The notes below the pieces were generated by a model. The model worked only from the letters and a program-made list of their open reading frames with translations. It had not been told where the DNA came from and searched no databases. A stretch of DNA of 64,000 nucleotides from Flavobacterium sp. (GTDB taxonomy: Bacteria > Bacteroidota > Bacteroidia > Flavobacteriales > Flavobacteriaceae). Within the stretch, counting starts at the first letter, position 1. Each line of letters starts with the position of its first letter. The position numbers were made by a program, and so were the translations under genes. This document shows, piece after piece, positions 1 to 9,183 of the stretch. The stretch is from contig JADKDN010000004.1 in NCBI GenBank assembly GCA_016718345.1, positions 62,001-126,000 on the forward strand, in the 5' to 3' direction.

Positions 1-111
1 AGTAAATAAAAATACTTTCTTTATCTCAGTATGTTAAGATATTGTTTTAATTATTAATGATTGATTGTAAATTATTAATTAATTGAAAAGTTACCTCAAG
101 TAACAACGACC

Positions 112-222
112 TTAAGGTGGTTATTGCGGCGGGGCTCACCTCTTCCCATCCCGAACAGAGTAGTTAAGCCCGCCTGCGCAGATGGTACTGCAGTTATGTG
201 GGAGAGTATGTCGTCGCCTTTC
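112..222 (+). rRNA. rrf: 5S ribosomal RNA
   Basis: The segment has the conserved 5S core, with GGGGCTCACCTCTTCCCATC followed by CCGAACAGAGTAGTTAAGCC and the loop E/helix IV part TGGTACTGCAGTTATGTGGG. The ends GGTGG and the later CCTTTC can close helix I. Ends are set by eye to within a few bases. The 110 bases before it are AT-rich and look like the 23S-5S spacer, so the rest of the rRNA operon lies to the left of the window. Confidence 0.95.
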
Positions 223-226
223 TTTG

Positions 227-256
227 AAAGCCCTATCCAATCGGATAGGGCTTTTG
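227..256 (+). terminator. rRNA operon terminator
   Basis: A 12-bp stem (AAAGCCCTATCC with GGATAGGGCTTT) around a four-base loop is followed by a T-rich tail. It lies directly after the 5S rRNA. Confidence 0.9.
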
Positions 257-260
257 TTTT

Positions 261-526
261 ATAGGTGGACGCTGTCGGGAAAAGCCCTCGAGTCTCTGAA
301 AATCCTCATCAATAATGATAGTGATTTTTTATACTAAATTAATTTTGAAGATCTCTGCTAGCTACAACAATTATCAGGAATATTTAATCTTATTTAGAAA
401 GCCCTAAACGATCCTTGGTATGAGAATAGGAATAGAAAATCGTGAAACTTTTATTTTTTTAGTTAAAGAGAGATTGGATAATACTCCTTGCAGGATACCT
501 ATGTAGGTTATTTTTAGTTATATTAA
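261..526. other. intergenic, no gene seen
   Basis: AT-rich sequence between the rRNA terminator and the 3' end of the minus-strand DUF4268 gene. I see no convincing reading frame or RNA structure in it. Confidence 0.6.
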
Positions 527-961
527 TTATTCAATATCTTTGATAAACTCATCATATTCAAAATAAAACAACTCAAAAGCGTTCATCTTTTCATTAAAAA
601 AATAAAAAACATCATCCCAATCATTTCTGTTACTAACTGCAATACCTGTTTTTTCAACCCAAATGCGGCTAATGGTTTTGCCGTTATCTAAAGTGAAGTT
701 TTTCTGATAAACCAAATCAGGAATGAACTCTTCTTCAAGGATATTTTTTAAAGCTTCAATTTTTTCAAAATAAGCTACTCTTTTTTCTTCGTTACGATGC
801 TCGATGTCAATACTCACTTGCGCTTTTTTGTTGTCTACATAAAACTTAAAGGAGAAATCCTTGATTTTAGTATCGTAAAGCACCCATTTACGTGGATATT
901 TTTCAGAAAAATTAATCCAAAATTCTTTTTTTAATTGTTGGGTTTCTTGTTTGGAATACAT
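527..961 (-). CDS. DUF4268 domain protein
   Basis: The 144-residue soluble protein has the Flavobacterium DUF4268 pattern: an N-terminal helix with FWINFSEKYPRKW, a beta segment ending in VSIDIEHRNE, and a C-terminal NDWDDVFYFFNEKMNAFE. No signal peptide or membrane segment is visible. The function of the family is not established; related domains turn up near nucleases, but nothing here supports a nuclease role. It is transcribed divergently from the NUDIX gene, with a long hairpin between them. The ATG is the first in frame and fits the family's usual start. Confidence 0.75.
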   Translation of the reverse strand: MYSKQETQQLKKEFWINFSEKYPRKWVLYDTKIKDFSFKFYVDNKKAQVSIDIEHRNEEKRVAYFEKIEALKNILEEEFIPDLVYQKNFTLDNGKTISRIWVEKTGIAVSNRNDWDDVFYFFNEKMNAFELFYFEYDEFIKDIE

Positions 962-1020
962 GTTTGTTTTTAATTTCTTTTATCGAAAAGTGCCTTATTA
1001 ATTCTAAAGTTACAATGACC

Positions 1021-1069
1021 GCAGATTCACAGATTTCCATAATTTGGTTATGGAAATCTGCGAATCTGC
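1021..1069. repeat. 22-bp-arm inverted repeat between divergent genes
   Basis: Arms at 1021-1042 and 1048-1069 pair at 21 of 22 positions around the loop TTTGG. There is no T tail, and both flanking genes point away, so it is not a terminator for either. The words AATCTGC and CAGATTTCC recur within it, resembling short periodic intergenic repeats of flavobacteria. Role unknown. Confidence 0.7.
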
Positions 1070-1156
1070 AGTTAAATGTAATCAATCTCCTTAGATTTTA
1101 CTTAAATTCGCATTAAACATGTCAGTATTTATTCCGATACAAAAATAAACTTTGTC

Positions 1157-1795
1157 ATGGATTTTCAAGTTTTTCTTACTAGTATTCTTAAAATAGAAAG
1201 AGAGCCACTTCTTGCTGATTTGGCTCATCAAATTATGGTTCCCCCTGAACGAATTGAGTTATTAAAAAAAGTGAACATTCAGGAAAATAATCCCAAGAAA
1301 GCAGCAGTCTTGATTTTATTATATCCCAAAAATAATAGGACACATTTGGTTCTCATTGAAAGGAATTCGTATTTGGGTGTTCATTCTTCTCAAATCGCTT
1401 TTCCAGGTGGTAAAGTGGAGGTAAATGATCCTTCGGTAGCCTTTACCGCATTGAGAGAAACTCAGGAAGAGATAGGAGTTGAAATGAACAAAGTATCTAT
1501 CATAAAAGCTTTTACAGAAGTATATATTCCTCCAAGTAATTTTATGGTTTTTCCTTTTTTGGGCTATGTCAATGAAGAGTTACAATTTAATCCAGAACCC
1601 AGAGAAGTAGCTTCGGTAATCGAATTGTCCATAGAAAATTTTTTAGATGAAAGACTAGTGGTTACAAAAGAAATGAATACTTCGTACTCTAACAGTATCA
1701 GGGTTCCAGCATTTAAAATTAAAGAGTATTATGTTTGGGGTGCTACCGCCATGATTTTGAGTGAGGTGAAAGAAGTTTTAAAAAAAATCATATAA
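1157..1795 (+). CDS. NUDIX hydrolase, CoA pyrophosphatase type
   Basis: A 212-residue hydrolase of nucleoside-diphosphate-linked compounds. Near residue 85 it has the extended CoA-diphosphatase (UPF0035-type) signature LIERNSYLGVHSSQIAFPGG, and the NUDIX box continues as ALRETQEEIGV with the metal-binding glutamates. In this subfamily the likely substrate is CoA, cleaved to 3',5'-ADP and phosphopantetheine; that is inference from the motif. The protein is cytosolic, with no signal peptide. It lies 49 bp upstream of an acyltransferase on the same strand, so the two may be co-transcribed. Confidence 0.88.
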   Translation: MDFQVFLTSILKIEREPLLADLAHQIMVPPERIELLKKVNIQENNPKKAAVLILLYPKNNRTHLVLIERNSYLGVHSSQIAFPGGKVEVNDPSVAFTALRETQEEIGVEMNKVSIIKAFTEVYIPPSNFMVFPFLGYVNEELQFNPEPREVASVIELSIENFLDERLVVTKEMNTSYSNSIRVPAFKIKEYYVWGATAMILSEVKEVLKKII

Positions 1796-1844
1796 ATTGT
1801 AAGTTTTTGTATGTTTGTAGCTAGTGTTTCTAATGTAATTAATT

Positions 1845-2657
1845 ATGGAGTTGTTGAAGAGAAATCCTTTTGGGCATATATTGTTTATAAAAAAATGGTT
1901 AATCCGGATTTTTGCGGTGTTGACCCATAAACGCTATAGAGGCTTTAATGAATTGCAGATAGAAGGTTCTGAGATTATAAAATCACTTCCAGATACTAAT
2001 GTTCTGTTCATATCCAATCATCAGACTTATTTTGCTGATGTTGTGGCGATGTTTCATGTATTTAATGCCAGTTTGAGCGGACGTCAAGACACGATTAAGA
2101 ATTTAGGTTATATCTGGCAGCCTAAGATGAATATCTATTATGTTGCTGCAAAAGAAACCATGCAAGCAGGATTGTTGCCCCGAATTTTATCCTATGTTGG
2201 GGCGATAACAGTAGAAAGAACGTGGCGATGTAAAGGTAAGGATGTAACTGAAAAACGTGAGGTAAACCCAAATGATACCGAAAATATTAGAATTGCATTA
2301 CAAGATGGTTGGGTGATAACTTTCCCACAGGGAACCACAAAGTCGTTTAAACCTGTTCGTAAAGGTACAGCTCACATTATTAAACAACACAGACCTATTG
2401 TTGTACCTATTGTTATTGATGGTTTTCGTCGGTCATTTGACAAAAAAGGGCTTCGCATCAAGAAGAAAGGAATCTTGCAATCGTTCATTATCAAAGAGCC
2501 TCTACAAATCGATTATGATAACGATACCATTGACCAAATCGTTGAGAAAGTTCAATTTGCAATTGAACAGCATCCCTCTTTGCTAAAGGTGATTGCTCCT
2601 GAAGAAGTAAAGGCGCATGAAGACCTAGATCAACTGCGTAAATGGGGAACTTATTAG
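1845..2657 (+). CDS. 1-acyl-sn-glycerol-3-phosphate acyltransferase family protein
   Basis: A 270-residue PlsC-type acyltransferase. The catalytic block is SNHQTYFADV near residue 57 (the NHxxxxD charge relay), and the glycerophosphate-binding block is FPQGTTKSFKP near residue 159 (family norm FPEGTRS; here Q replaces E and T replaces R). A further VPIVIDG block follows. An N-terminal hydrophobic/basic segment suggests membrane association. It probably acylates lysophosphatidic acid or a related lipid; the exact acceptor cannot be told. It follows the NUDIX gene by 49 bp and converges on the minus-strand membrane gene at 2665. Confidence 0.85.
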   Translation: MELLKRNPFGHILFIKKWLIRIFAVLTHKRYRGFNELQIEGSEIIKSLPDTNVLFISNHQTYFADVVAMFHVFNASLSGRQDTIKNLGYIWQPKMNIYYVAAKETMQAGLLPRILSYVGAITVERTWRCKGKDVTEKREVNPNDTENIRIALQDGWVITFPQGTTKSFKPVRKGTAHIIKQHRPIVVPIVIDGFRRSFDKKGLRIKKKGILQSFIIKEPLQIDYDNDTIDQIVEKVQFAIEQHPSLLKVIAPEEVKAHEDLDQLRKWGTY

Positions 2658-2664
2658 TGTAAGT

Positions 2665-3303
2665 TTATAAATCTATTTTTTTTAATTCCTTGTAATTCGT
2701 ATGTAGTTTTTTGAGTAAAATTCCATACAAAAGTCTATAAAATAACCAAAATAAGCCCACCAAAATTAGCGTAGTAAGTGCAAGAAAACCGAAAATGATG
2801 AGTAGCGTATAATTGCTTTTTTCATGTGCAATTTTTTCTTTTAGAGCGATCATCGCTGGATTGTAAAAGAAAGCAATAGCATATCCGATAAAGACACTCA
2901 AAGTTATCATGGTTAAGTTGTACCAAACGTAGTAATTTACCGTTCTTCGAGTGGTTAAGATGTCTTTCATCAATTGTTTTATGGAAACAGTAGTAGAAAT
3001 TTTGATGTAATTTTTATAAAATAAGTATATAAAAGTGAGGATAACGGCATAATTGAAATAGTTGAAAACTTCAAAATAAACAATCAGATCTTCACCATGT
3101 ATCTTTTTAAAATAATCGTCAGTATTGAAACAAACGCTGATTAATGTCCATAACAGTACTTCCAGAATACTAATTATTAATATCCACTTTACAATTGACG
3201 ATGACTTTTTGTGCAACATTTTATAAATTTCAACTTCCGAAACTTGTTCAAATGTATCTTCGCTTTTTTTCCAATATTTTTTTAATAAATCCAACTCTTT
3301 CAT
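2665..3303 (-). CDS. four-helix membrane protein encoded with an ECF sigma factor
   Basis: The 212-residue protein has a charged N-terminus (ELDLLKKYWKKSEDTFEQ) and about four membrane helices near residues 38-58, 78-96, 126-147 and 165-190. Homologues are often mislabelled as beta-carotene monooxygenases; nothing here supports that. The start codon overlaps the stop of the upstream sigma-factor gene by four bases (ATGA-type), so the two are probably translationally coupled. An anti-sigma role is a reasonable inference from position, but no zinc anti-sigma motif is visible. Confidence 0.75.
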   Translation of the reverse strand: MKELDLLKKYWKKSEDTFEQVSEVEIYKMLHKKSSSIVKWILIISILEVLLWTLISVCFNTDDYFKKIHGEDLIVYFEVFNYFNYAVILTFIYLFYKNYIKISTTVSIKQLMKDILTTRRTVNYYVWYNLTMITLSVFIGYAIAFFYNPAMIALKEKIAHEKSNYTLLIIFGFLALTTLILVGLFWLFYRLLYGILLKKLHTNYKELKKIDL

Positions 3304-3803
3304 ACGCCTAATGGATTTAATATTTTTTTTAATTTCCCTTTAATTCGATTCATTTTTACCCTTGCATTCACTTCACTAATCCCTAAAGTTTCTGCTATTT
3401 CTGTATAATCTTTATCTTCCAGATACATAAAAACAAGTGCCTTTTCAATATCGTTTAATTGATGTACGGCTTGGTACATTAATTTTATTCGTTCTTCTTC
3501 TTCAAAATTATATTCCTCTTGGCTGATAAAAAATTGATGTTTTTCATAATCAATCGTTGCTATTGATTTTGTACTTTTTCTATAGAGTGTGATGGCAGTA
3601 TTTAAGGCTACACGATAGGCCCAAGTAGAGAATTTACTATCGCCGCGAAATTTAGGGAAGGCCTTCCACAATTGAATTGTAATTTCTTGAAACAAATCTT
3701 TGTGTGCATCATCGCCAGAAGTATACAATCTACAAATTTTGTGGATTATATTCTGATTTTCACGTAATTGTTTAACAAAAGATTTTTCTAAATCCTCATT
3801 CAT
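3300..3803 (-). CDS. ECF-family RNA polymerase sigma factor
   Basis: A 167-residue sigma-70 factor of the ECF group. Region 2 spans about residues 25-75, with FQEITIQLWKAFPKFRGDSK then FSTWAYRVALNTAI, the core-binding and -10 recognition helices. Region 4 spans about residues 110-163, with YTEIAETLGISEVNARVKMN as the helix-turn-helix. No region 1.1 or 3 is present, as usual for ECF factors. It overlaps the downstream membrane gene by four bases. The stimulus and regulon cannot be read from sequence. Confidence 0.93.
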   Translation of the reverse strand: MNEDLEKSFVKQLRENQNIIHKICRLYTSGDDAHKDLFQEITIQLWKAFPKFRGDSKFSTWAYRVALNTAITLYRKSTKSIATIDYEKHQFFISQEEYNFEEEERIKLMYQAVHQLNDIEKALVFMYLEDKDYTEIAETLGISEVNARVKMNRIKGKLKKILNPLGV

Positions 3804-3909
3804 ATCACCGTTAGTAGCTAAGTACTAAATTTTGTTACAAAGTACAAAAAAAATCTGAAGCACAAATTTTTCGATAATCCTAAAAGTCAGTCCCGTTTTT
3901 CGTTACAAT

Positions 3910-3939
3910 CTGACATTGCTTCGTGCCTTGCAACGTCAG
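3910..3939. repeat. short hairpin in a GC-rich patch
   Basis: CTGACATTGC and GCAACGTCAG pair at nine of ten positions around a ten-base loop. It sits in an unusually GC-rich patch (about 3905-3980) of the intergenic region between the sigma factor and NDH-2. No T tail follows. It may be a remnant of a mobile repeat; function unknown. Confidence 0.4.
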
Positions 3940-4040
3940 GATTTCCGCTTCAACCGGGGCTAGTGAGAAAAGCGTGGGAGTCTTGATACATTTTGAAAAA
4001 AATGAATATCAAAATTATACTTTCAAAGTTCGAAAGATTG

Positions 4041-4048
4041 TATCTTTG
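4041..4048 (+). promoter_or_regulatory. TAnnTTTG -7 element upstream of NDH-2
   Basis: TATCTTTG matches the Bacteroidota -7 consensus and ends 28 bp before the ATG. A clear TTG -33 partner is not obvious. Confidence 0.45.
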
Positions 4049-4076
4049 AAAAGCCACAACTTATAATAGTACAACC

Positions 4077-5381
4077 ATGAATATACCAAATTCGTCAAAT
4101 CCCAGAATAGTTATCATTGGAGGTGGTTTTGCCGGAATCGCTTTAGCCAAAAAACTCAAAAATCAGAATGTACAAGTTGTACTTTTAGATAAACACAATT
4201 ATCATACTTTTCAACCACTTTTGTATCAAGTAGCTACAGGAGGACTTGAAGCAGGTTCTATTGCCTATCCTATTCGAAAAGTGATTCAAGAATACAAAGA
4301 TTTCTATTTTCGATTAACATCGGTTACTGAAATCGATACAAAGAACAAAAAAGTTATTGCTGAAATAGGAGAGTTATCTTATGATTATTTGGTAATCGCT
4401 ACGGGTTCAAAAACGAATTATTTTGGCAATAAGGAGATAGAACGCAATTCTATGTCAATGAAAACAATTCCACAATCGTTGAACATTCGTAGTTTGATTT
4501 TAGAAAATTTTGAACAGGCTGTTTTAACCAAAGATTCTGCCGAAAAAAACACGCTAATTAATTTTGTTCTTGTTGGGGGAGGCCCTACTGGTGTTGAGCT
4601 AGCAGGTGCATTGGCTGAGATGAAAAAAGAAATTCTTCAAAAGGATTATCCGGATTTGAATATTGATAGGATGGAAATCAATTTGATTCAAAGTGGTGAC
4701 AGAATTCTAAATACGATGAGCGAAAAATCATCAAAGGAAGCACAAGATTTCTTAGAGCATTTAGGAGTTAAAATTTGGAAAAATGTACGTGTGCTGAATT
4801 ATGACGGAAAAACCATAATGACTAACACCGATTTGACTTTTGAAACCGCCACTGTAATATGGACGGCAGGAGTTCGTGGTGCATTAGTTCCTGGTCTTGA
4901 TGCTCAATGCTTGGTCGAAAATGTAAAACGTATACGAGTAAATGAATTCAATCAGGTAAAAGGATTTGATACCATTTTTGCTATTGGCGATATTGCTATG
5001 ATGGAACTCAGTGACTATCCTGAAGGACACCCAATGATGGCACAACCCGCTTTACAACAAGGCAGATTACTTGGGGAAAATATTATAAAATTAATTAACA
5101 AGCAGCCAATGATTCCGTTTCAGTATAATGATAAAGGTTCTATGGCTACTATAGGTCGAAATAAGGCCGTGGTTGATTTACCCAAATACCATTTTAGTGG
5201 TATTTTTGCTTGGTTTGTTTGGATGTTTGTACATTTATTTTCGCTTATTGGATTCAAAAATAAAGCAGTAGTTTTTTTGAATTGGGTTTACAATTATATT
5301 CGCTTTGATAGAGAAGGTCGTTTGATTATTCGACCATATAAAAAGAAAAGTTTTGTAACCTTTACTAGTGATGAGATTTGA
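4077..5381 (+). CDS. ndh: type II NADH dehydrogenase (NAD(P)/FAD-dependent oxidoreductase)
   Basis: A 434-residue single-subunit, non-proton-pumping NADH:quinone oxidoreductase. The FAD Rossmann motif is IIGGGFAGIALAKKL near residue 13, a TGSKTNYFG block follows, the NAD Rossmann motif is VLVGGGPTGVELAGALAEM near residue 165, and the second FAD-binding motif FAIGDIAMM lies near residue 302. The C-terminal tail has hydrophobic segments (IFAWFVWMFVHLFSLIGF) typical of the membrane anchor of flavobacterial NDH-2. It would pass electrons from NADH to menaquinone at the inner membrane. Length is normal for the family and the gene is intact. Confidence 0.92.
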   Translation: MNIPNSSNPRIVIIGGGFAGIALAKKLKNQNVQVVLLDKHNYHTFQPLLYQVATGGLEAGSIAYPIRKVIQEYKDFYFRLTSVTEIDTKNKKVIAEIGELSYDYLVIATGSKTNYFGNKEIERNSMSMKTIPQSLNIRSLILENFEQAVLTKDSAEKNTLINFVLVGGGPTGVELAGALAEMKKEILQKDYPDLNIDRMEINLIQSGDRILNTMSEKSSKEAQDFLEHLGVKIWKNVRVLNYDGKTIMTNTDLTFETATVIWTAGVRGALVPGLDAQCLVENVKRIRVNEFNQVKGFDTIFAIGDIAMMELSDYPEGHPMMAQPALQQGRLLGENIIKLINKQPMIPFQYNDKGSMATIGRNKAVVDLPKYHFSGIFAWFVWMFVHLFSLIGFKNKAVVFLNWVYNYIRFDREGRLIIRPYKKKSFVTFTSDEI

Positions 5382-5390
5382 TTCTTAATT

Positions 5391-6452
5391 TTATATTTCT
5401 TTTCCTTTGTAATAATTGACCATCAAATCGACAAACTTATTGTAGCTATTCAGACCGTCTTTTTGTTGGTTGATTTTTAGGAAATTATCATAGAATATTT
5501 TAAACCCTGTTTCGATTGGCGATTCGTAGTATTTCCAAAAAGCCTCACTTTCTTGGTAATTTTTTAAAATACCCGGATGTATGGTCTTTAGCAATTGATC
5601 CAAAATTTTTGGGTTTCGAACACTCCAATTAGCTAAACAATAGCGCAAAGCAAAACTATATCCAGAATATTGAAAATATAGATTCTTATTTTTTATTGAG
5701 GCTAAAAAGCCAATGAAATTGCATTCACTTTCGCTAGCGTACCCCATTTGATGCGCCATTTCATGACAGGTAGTTGTTGGAAAGTTGTACATGGGCATCA
5801 AATCATTCACTTGAGCTTCATTGGTAAACGGATTTAAATAACCTGCAAATCCCATATAGATTAAAGGCAAACTTATAATTGATTTTTTTATGCTAGGATG
5901 AGCATATTCAAAGTAGGGATATTGATTAGCTAATTGATTGTAGCCGTCCAAATTCATTATGAACACTTGTTTTTGTGTATAAGGAAAAACCACTTTTGAA
6001 GTATCATTTTTAGTAATCTGATTATGGATAGCATTCGTTTTTAGAATCAGTTTTTTGGTAAAAGCTAACAAATCAGCATCTGAATAGTCTGTCTGAATTT
6101 TCATTTTCTCAAAAAGAGGTTGGCGATAATAATTGAACGCCCAAAGTAGATGGAATAGAAAATAAAATATCGAAAGAAAACTTAAAATCTGTAACGAATT
6201 ATTTTTCCAATCTTTTTTCCAAGAGCCTCTTTTTTCCCAAAGCCATCTTAATACGATGAATATAACTGAGAAATAAATCCAATCACCAACAGAGAAATAG
6301 ATGCTTCCAAGAGCAATTCTACAAAACTTAGAACTAATTGGAAACAAACCGTTACTATAAAAACGCTCTACAAATTCAGGGAAAAAGGATAGAATTTGCA
6401 ATACAATAATTTGTACAAATAGTAGAAAAGGAAGGATGTATTTGCGTTTCAC
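5391..6452 (-). CDS. DUF3810 membrane-anchored zinc-protease-like protein
   Basis: A 353-residue DUF3810 protein. Two or three N-terminal membrane segments (about residues 7-25, 52-70 and 88-108) are followed by a large external domain. The domain has TTCHEMAHQMGYASESECNF near residue 230, an HExxH zinc-binding motif with a downstream glutamate, as in gluzincin-type peptidases. Proteolysis is inference; the family is not characterised. It is convergent with ndh, with 9 bp between the stops, and divergent from pepD. Confidence 0.82.
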   Translation of the reverse strand: MKRKYILPFLLFVQIIVLQILSFFPEFVERFYSNGLFPISSKFCRIALGSIYFSVGDWIYFSVIFIVLRWLWEKRGSWKKDWKNNSLQILSFLSIFYFLFHLLWAFNYYRQPLFEKMKIQTDYSDADLLAFTKKLILKTNAIHNQITKNDTSKVVFPYTQKQVFIMNLDGYNQLANQYPYFEYAHPSIKKSIISLPLIYMGFAGYLNPFTNEAQVNDLMPMYNFPTTTCHEMAHQMGYASESECNFIGFLASIKNKNLYFQYSGYSFALRYCLANWSVRNPKILDQLLKTIHPGILKNYQESEAFWKYYESPIETGFKIFYDNFLKINQQKDGLNSYNKFVDLMVNYYKGKEI

Positions 6453-6584
6453 AGACTGTAATTTGTTTTGTAAATATAATTACAATTCAATTAGTATCGA
6501 ATAAGAAATTAAACTTTGTAACTTTGTATTTGAAAGATTTAAGTAAAATAAAAAACATTTTTTTAAAATTTCCAAAGTCCAATT

Positions 6585-6612
6585 AATTTGTGAAAATTCG
6601 TGTAATTTGTGG
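6585..6612 (+). repeat. degenerate tandem repeat before pepD
   Basis: AATTTGTG, AATTCGTG and AATTTGTG follow each other at 9-10 base spacing. Similar periodic words occur in intergenic sequence of many flavobacteria. A putative GTG start at 6609 overlaps it, but the ATG at 6627 is the better start. Confidence 0.4.
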
Positions 6613-6626
6613 TAAAAAAAACAATA

Positions 6627-8090
6627 ATGAGCCAAGAAATTAGAAGCCTAGAACCTAAAGTCCTTTGGAATAAATTTGCCGATTTAAATGCAGTGCCTCG
6701 ACCTTCCAAAAAAGAAGAGCGTGTTATTCAATTCATGAAAGACTTTGGTAACAGCCTAGGATTAGAAACCTTTGAAGATGAAATACGCAACGTAATCATT
6801 CGAAAACCAGCAACTGTTGGAATGGAAAATCGCAAACCGATTGTGCTTCAGGGGCATTTGGATATGGTACATCAAAAAAATAACGATACCCATTTTGACT
6901 TCTTGACACAAGGAATTGAGATGTACGTTGATGGCGATTGGGTTCGTGCCAAAGGAACTACTCTAGGTGCCGACAACGGACTAGGAGTTGCCGCAATAAT
7001 GGCGATTTTAGAAAGTACAACAATCAAGCATCCTGCCATTGAAGCTTTATTTACTATCGATGAAGAAACGGGAATGACAGGAGCATTGAACTTAAAAGGA
7101 GGTGTTTTGAAAGGAGAAATCCTTTTGAATTTAGATACTGAAGAAGATGATGAAATCGATATTGGATGTGCTGGAGGTATTGATGTTACCGCCACTCGGA
7201 GTTATTATGAAGAAGAAACTCCCGAAGGTTCAGTTGGTTATACCATAACCGTTAAAGGATTGAATGGAGGACATTCAGGAATGGATATTCATAAAGGTTT
7301 GGGTAATGCGAATAAGATTATGAATCGATTGCTGTTTGATGGATTTGAGAATTTTGGTTTACAAATTGCCGAGATTAATGGTGGAAGTTTACGAAATGCA
7401 ATTCCAAGAGAAAGTGTTGCCAAAGTTATTGTTGCAGCGATGTATGATGAAGCTTATGTTTTTGATATGCAAGAAATTATAGGTGATATAAAAGCTGAAT
7501 TTAAAAACACCGAACCTAATTTAACGATTCAAATTGAGAAGTCCGATTTGCCCGCTAAAGTTATGGATTTGGGTGTGCAAGAAGGTTTGCTTCGGGCGAT
7601 TTATACAGCTCATAATGGCGTGTATAGAATGTCTGCCGATATGGAGGATTTGGTAGAAACTTCAAATAATATTGCTAGAGTGATTGTTAAAGACGGAGAA
7701 ATTTCCATTCAAAATTTAACGCGTTCCTCAGTTGAAAGTTCAAAAATGGATTTGGCTAATGCCTTACGTTCGGCTTATGAATTATTTGGATGCGAAGTCG
7801 AATTTGGAGGAAGTTATCCCGGTTGGACACCGAATGTAAATTCACCAATACTTGATGTTTTGGTTAATACCTATGAAAAACAAAATGGTGAAAAGCCTAA
7901 AGTAATTGCCTGTCACGCTGGATTGGAATGTGGGATTCTTGGAACGAATTATCCCGGTTTGGATATGATTTCTTTTGGACCAACGATTCACGGAGCACAT
8001 TCTCCAGATGAAAGAGCAAGTATTTCGTCTTCACAAAAATTTTGGAAGTTTTTGGTAGAGATATTAGAGAATATTCCAGAGAAAAACTAA
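6627..8090 (+). CDS. pepD: aminoacyl-histidine dipeptidase (M20 family)
   Basis: A cytosolic zinc dipeptidase of the PepD (carnosinase-like) type, 487 residues from the ATG at 6627. Metal-ligand blocks are in the expected order: LQGHLDMVHQK near residue 75, GTTLGADNGLGVA near 112, DEETGMTGA near 145, LDTEEDDE near 170, and the C-terminal FGPTIHGAHSPDERASI with the last histidine ligand. The middle dimerisation/lid domain contains GLNGGHSGMDIHKG. An in-frame GTG 18 bp upstream adds six residues (VKKTI region) but starts in a repeat and lacks family support. The gene is intact. Confidence 0.9.
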   Translation: MSQEIRSLEPKVLWNKFADLNAVPRPSKKEERVIQFMKDFGNSLGLETFEDEIRNVIIRKPATVGMENRKPIVLQGHLDMVHQKNNDTHFDFLTQGIEMYVDGDWVRAKGTTLGADNGLGVAAIMAILESTTIKHPAIEALFTIDEETGMTGALNLKGGVLKGEILLNLDTEEDDEIDIGCAGGIDVTATRSYYEEETPEGSVGYTITVKGLNGGHSGMDIHKGLGNANKIMNRLLFDGFENFGLQIAEINGGSLRNAIPRESVAKVIVAAMYDEAYVFDMQEIIGDIKAEFKNTEPNLTIQIEKSDLPAKVMDLGVQEGLLRAIYTAHNGVYRMSADMEDLVETSNNIARVIVKDGEISIQNLTRSSVESSKMDLANALRSAYELFGCEVEFGGSYPGWTPNVNSPILDVLVNTYEKQNGEKPKVIACHAGLECGILGTNYPGLDMISFGPTIHGAHSPDERASISSSQKFWKFLVEILENIPEKN

Positions 8091-8116
8091 TAAGTGAATA
8101 GTAATTAGTAATAGCA

Positions 8117-8144
8117 AATCTCGTTCAAAATAGACGAGGTTTTT
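8117..8144 (+). terminator. terminator after pepD
   Basis: The stem AATCTCGT with ACGAGGTT (one mismatch) is followed by a T-rich tail. It lies 27 bp after the pepD stop. Confidence 0.6.
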
Positions 8145-8211
8145 ATTAAAATTCATTACAAATTATATACTTTTAATACGATTTTACGTTATATCAAAAA
8201 TCTCAATTTCC

Positions 8212-9178
8212 ATGAAGAAAATTCTAGTTTTGGTGTGGTTTTCAGCTTTTCTTTTTTCTTGTAAAAATGATAATAAAGTTGAAAGGGTTGAACGTGCTTT
8301 TTATTATTGGAAAGGCAATTCTCTAGGGCAAGAAAACCTTGGTCAAATAAAAAAACTTAAGCTAAATAAATTATATGTAAAACTTTTTGAAGTTGATTAT
8401 AGCGAGGCAAGAGGTAATTTTCCATTTGAAAAAAATAGACCACGATATTATGATTTTAAAGAATTAGATTCTTTGGAAGTTGTGCCAACAATTTACATCA
8501 AAAATGGAATTTTTCAATACAATGATGAAAAATCATTAGATAAACTCGCTGATAATATTGTTTTTCTAATTAATAAATACAGTACGGAAGTTGATTATTC
8601 AGACAGAAAAGAGCAAGTTTTTAATTATAACGAAATCCAAATAGATTGTGACTGGACTAAATCTACTAAGGATAAATATTTCTATTTATTAAAGAAAATA
8701 AAAGTGTTATCTAAAAGAATTGGTTGTACACTGCGATTGTATCCTTATAAATATCCTGATATTATGGGGTTCCCCTGTTGATAAAGCAACTTTGATGTGT
8801 TATAATTTAATAAAGCCCCTTTCCAAAAAGATAAAAACTCAATCCTTGTATCGAAAATTAAAAATACCTCAACAAAAAGAAATCTTATCCAGTGCATTTA
8901 GATATCGCCTTACCAACATTTTATTGGACACAATTGTATCAAAATAATCGATTTGCCCAATTGGTTAATTTAAGTACAAATGAAGTGAAAAGCTTTGCAA
9001 AAAATACAAAACCGCTTTGGTATCAAGTTGAAAAAGATACTAGTATCAATTATGAAACCTATTTAAAAATGGGTGATCAATTAAAATGCGAAGATGTTTC
9101 AACCAATACAATAAACACAATTGCGATTGTTAAGAAAATGTCAAACTTGATAAACACAAGTTTATGGTTTTACAGTTT
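8212..9178 (+). pseudogene. secreted lipoprotein of unknown function, frameshifted
   Basis: The start gives a lipoprotein signal with lipobox LFSC, then a conserved domain (AFYYWKGN, LYVKLFEVDY, VVPTIYIKN, EIQIDCDWTKSTKDKYFYLL, CTLRLYPYKYP) seen in flavobacterial hypothetical proteins. Reading continues across frames: PVDKATLMCYNLIKPLS resumes from about 8770, and HLDIALPTFYWTQLYQNNRF from about 8895 to about 9130. I count at least three frameshifts. The DCDWT motif and repeated beta/alpha pattern suggest a TIM-barrel, possibly glycosidase-like, but that is weak. The 3' end is uncertain because it runs straight into the next gene with no spacer. Confidence 0.6.
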
Positions 9179-9183
9179 TCTAA

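Noticed and set aside
2398..2586. Alternate-frame short ORF inside the acyltransferase gene
   Set aside because: It lies inside the coding region of a clear family member and has no features of its own.
2665..3303. Beta-carotene 15,15'-monooxygenase label
   Set aside because: A four-helix protein without the histidine/iron signature of that enzyme; the label is a known mis-annotation.
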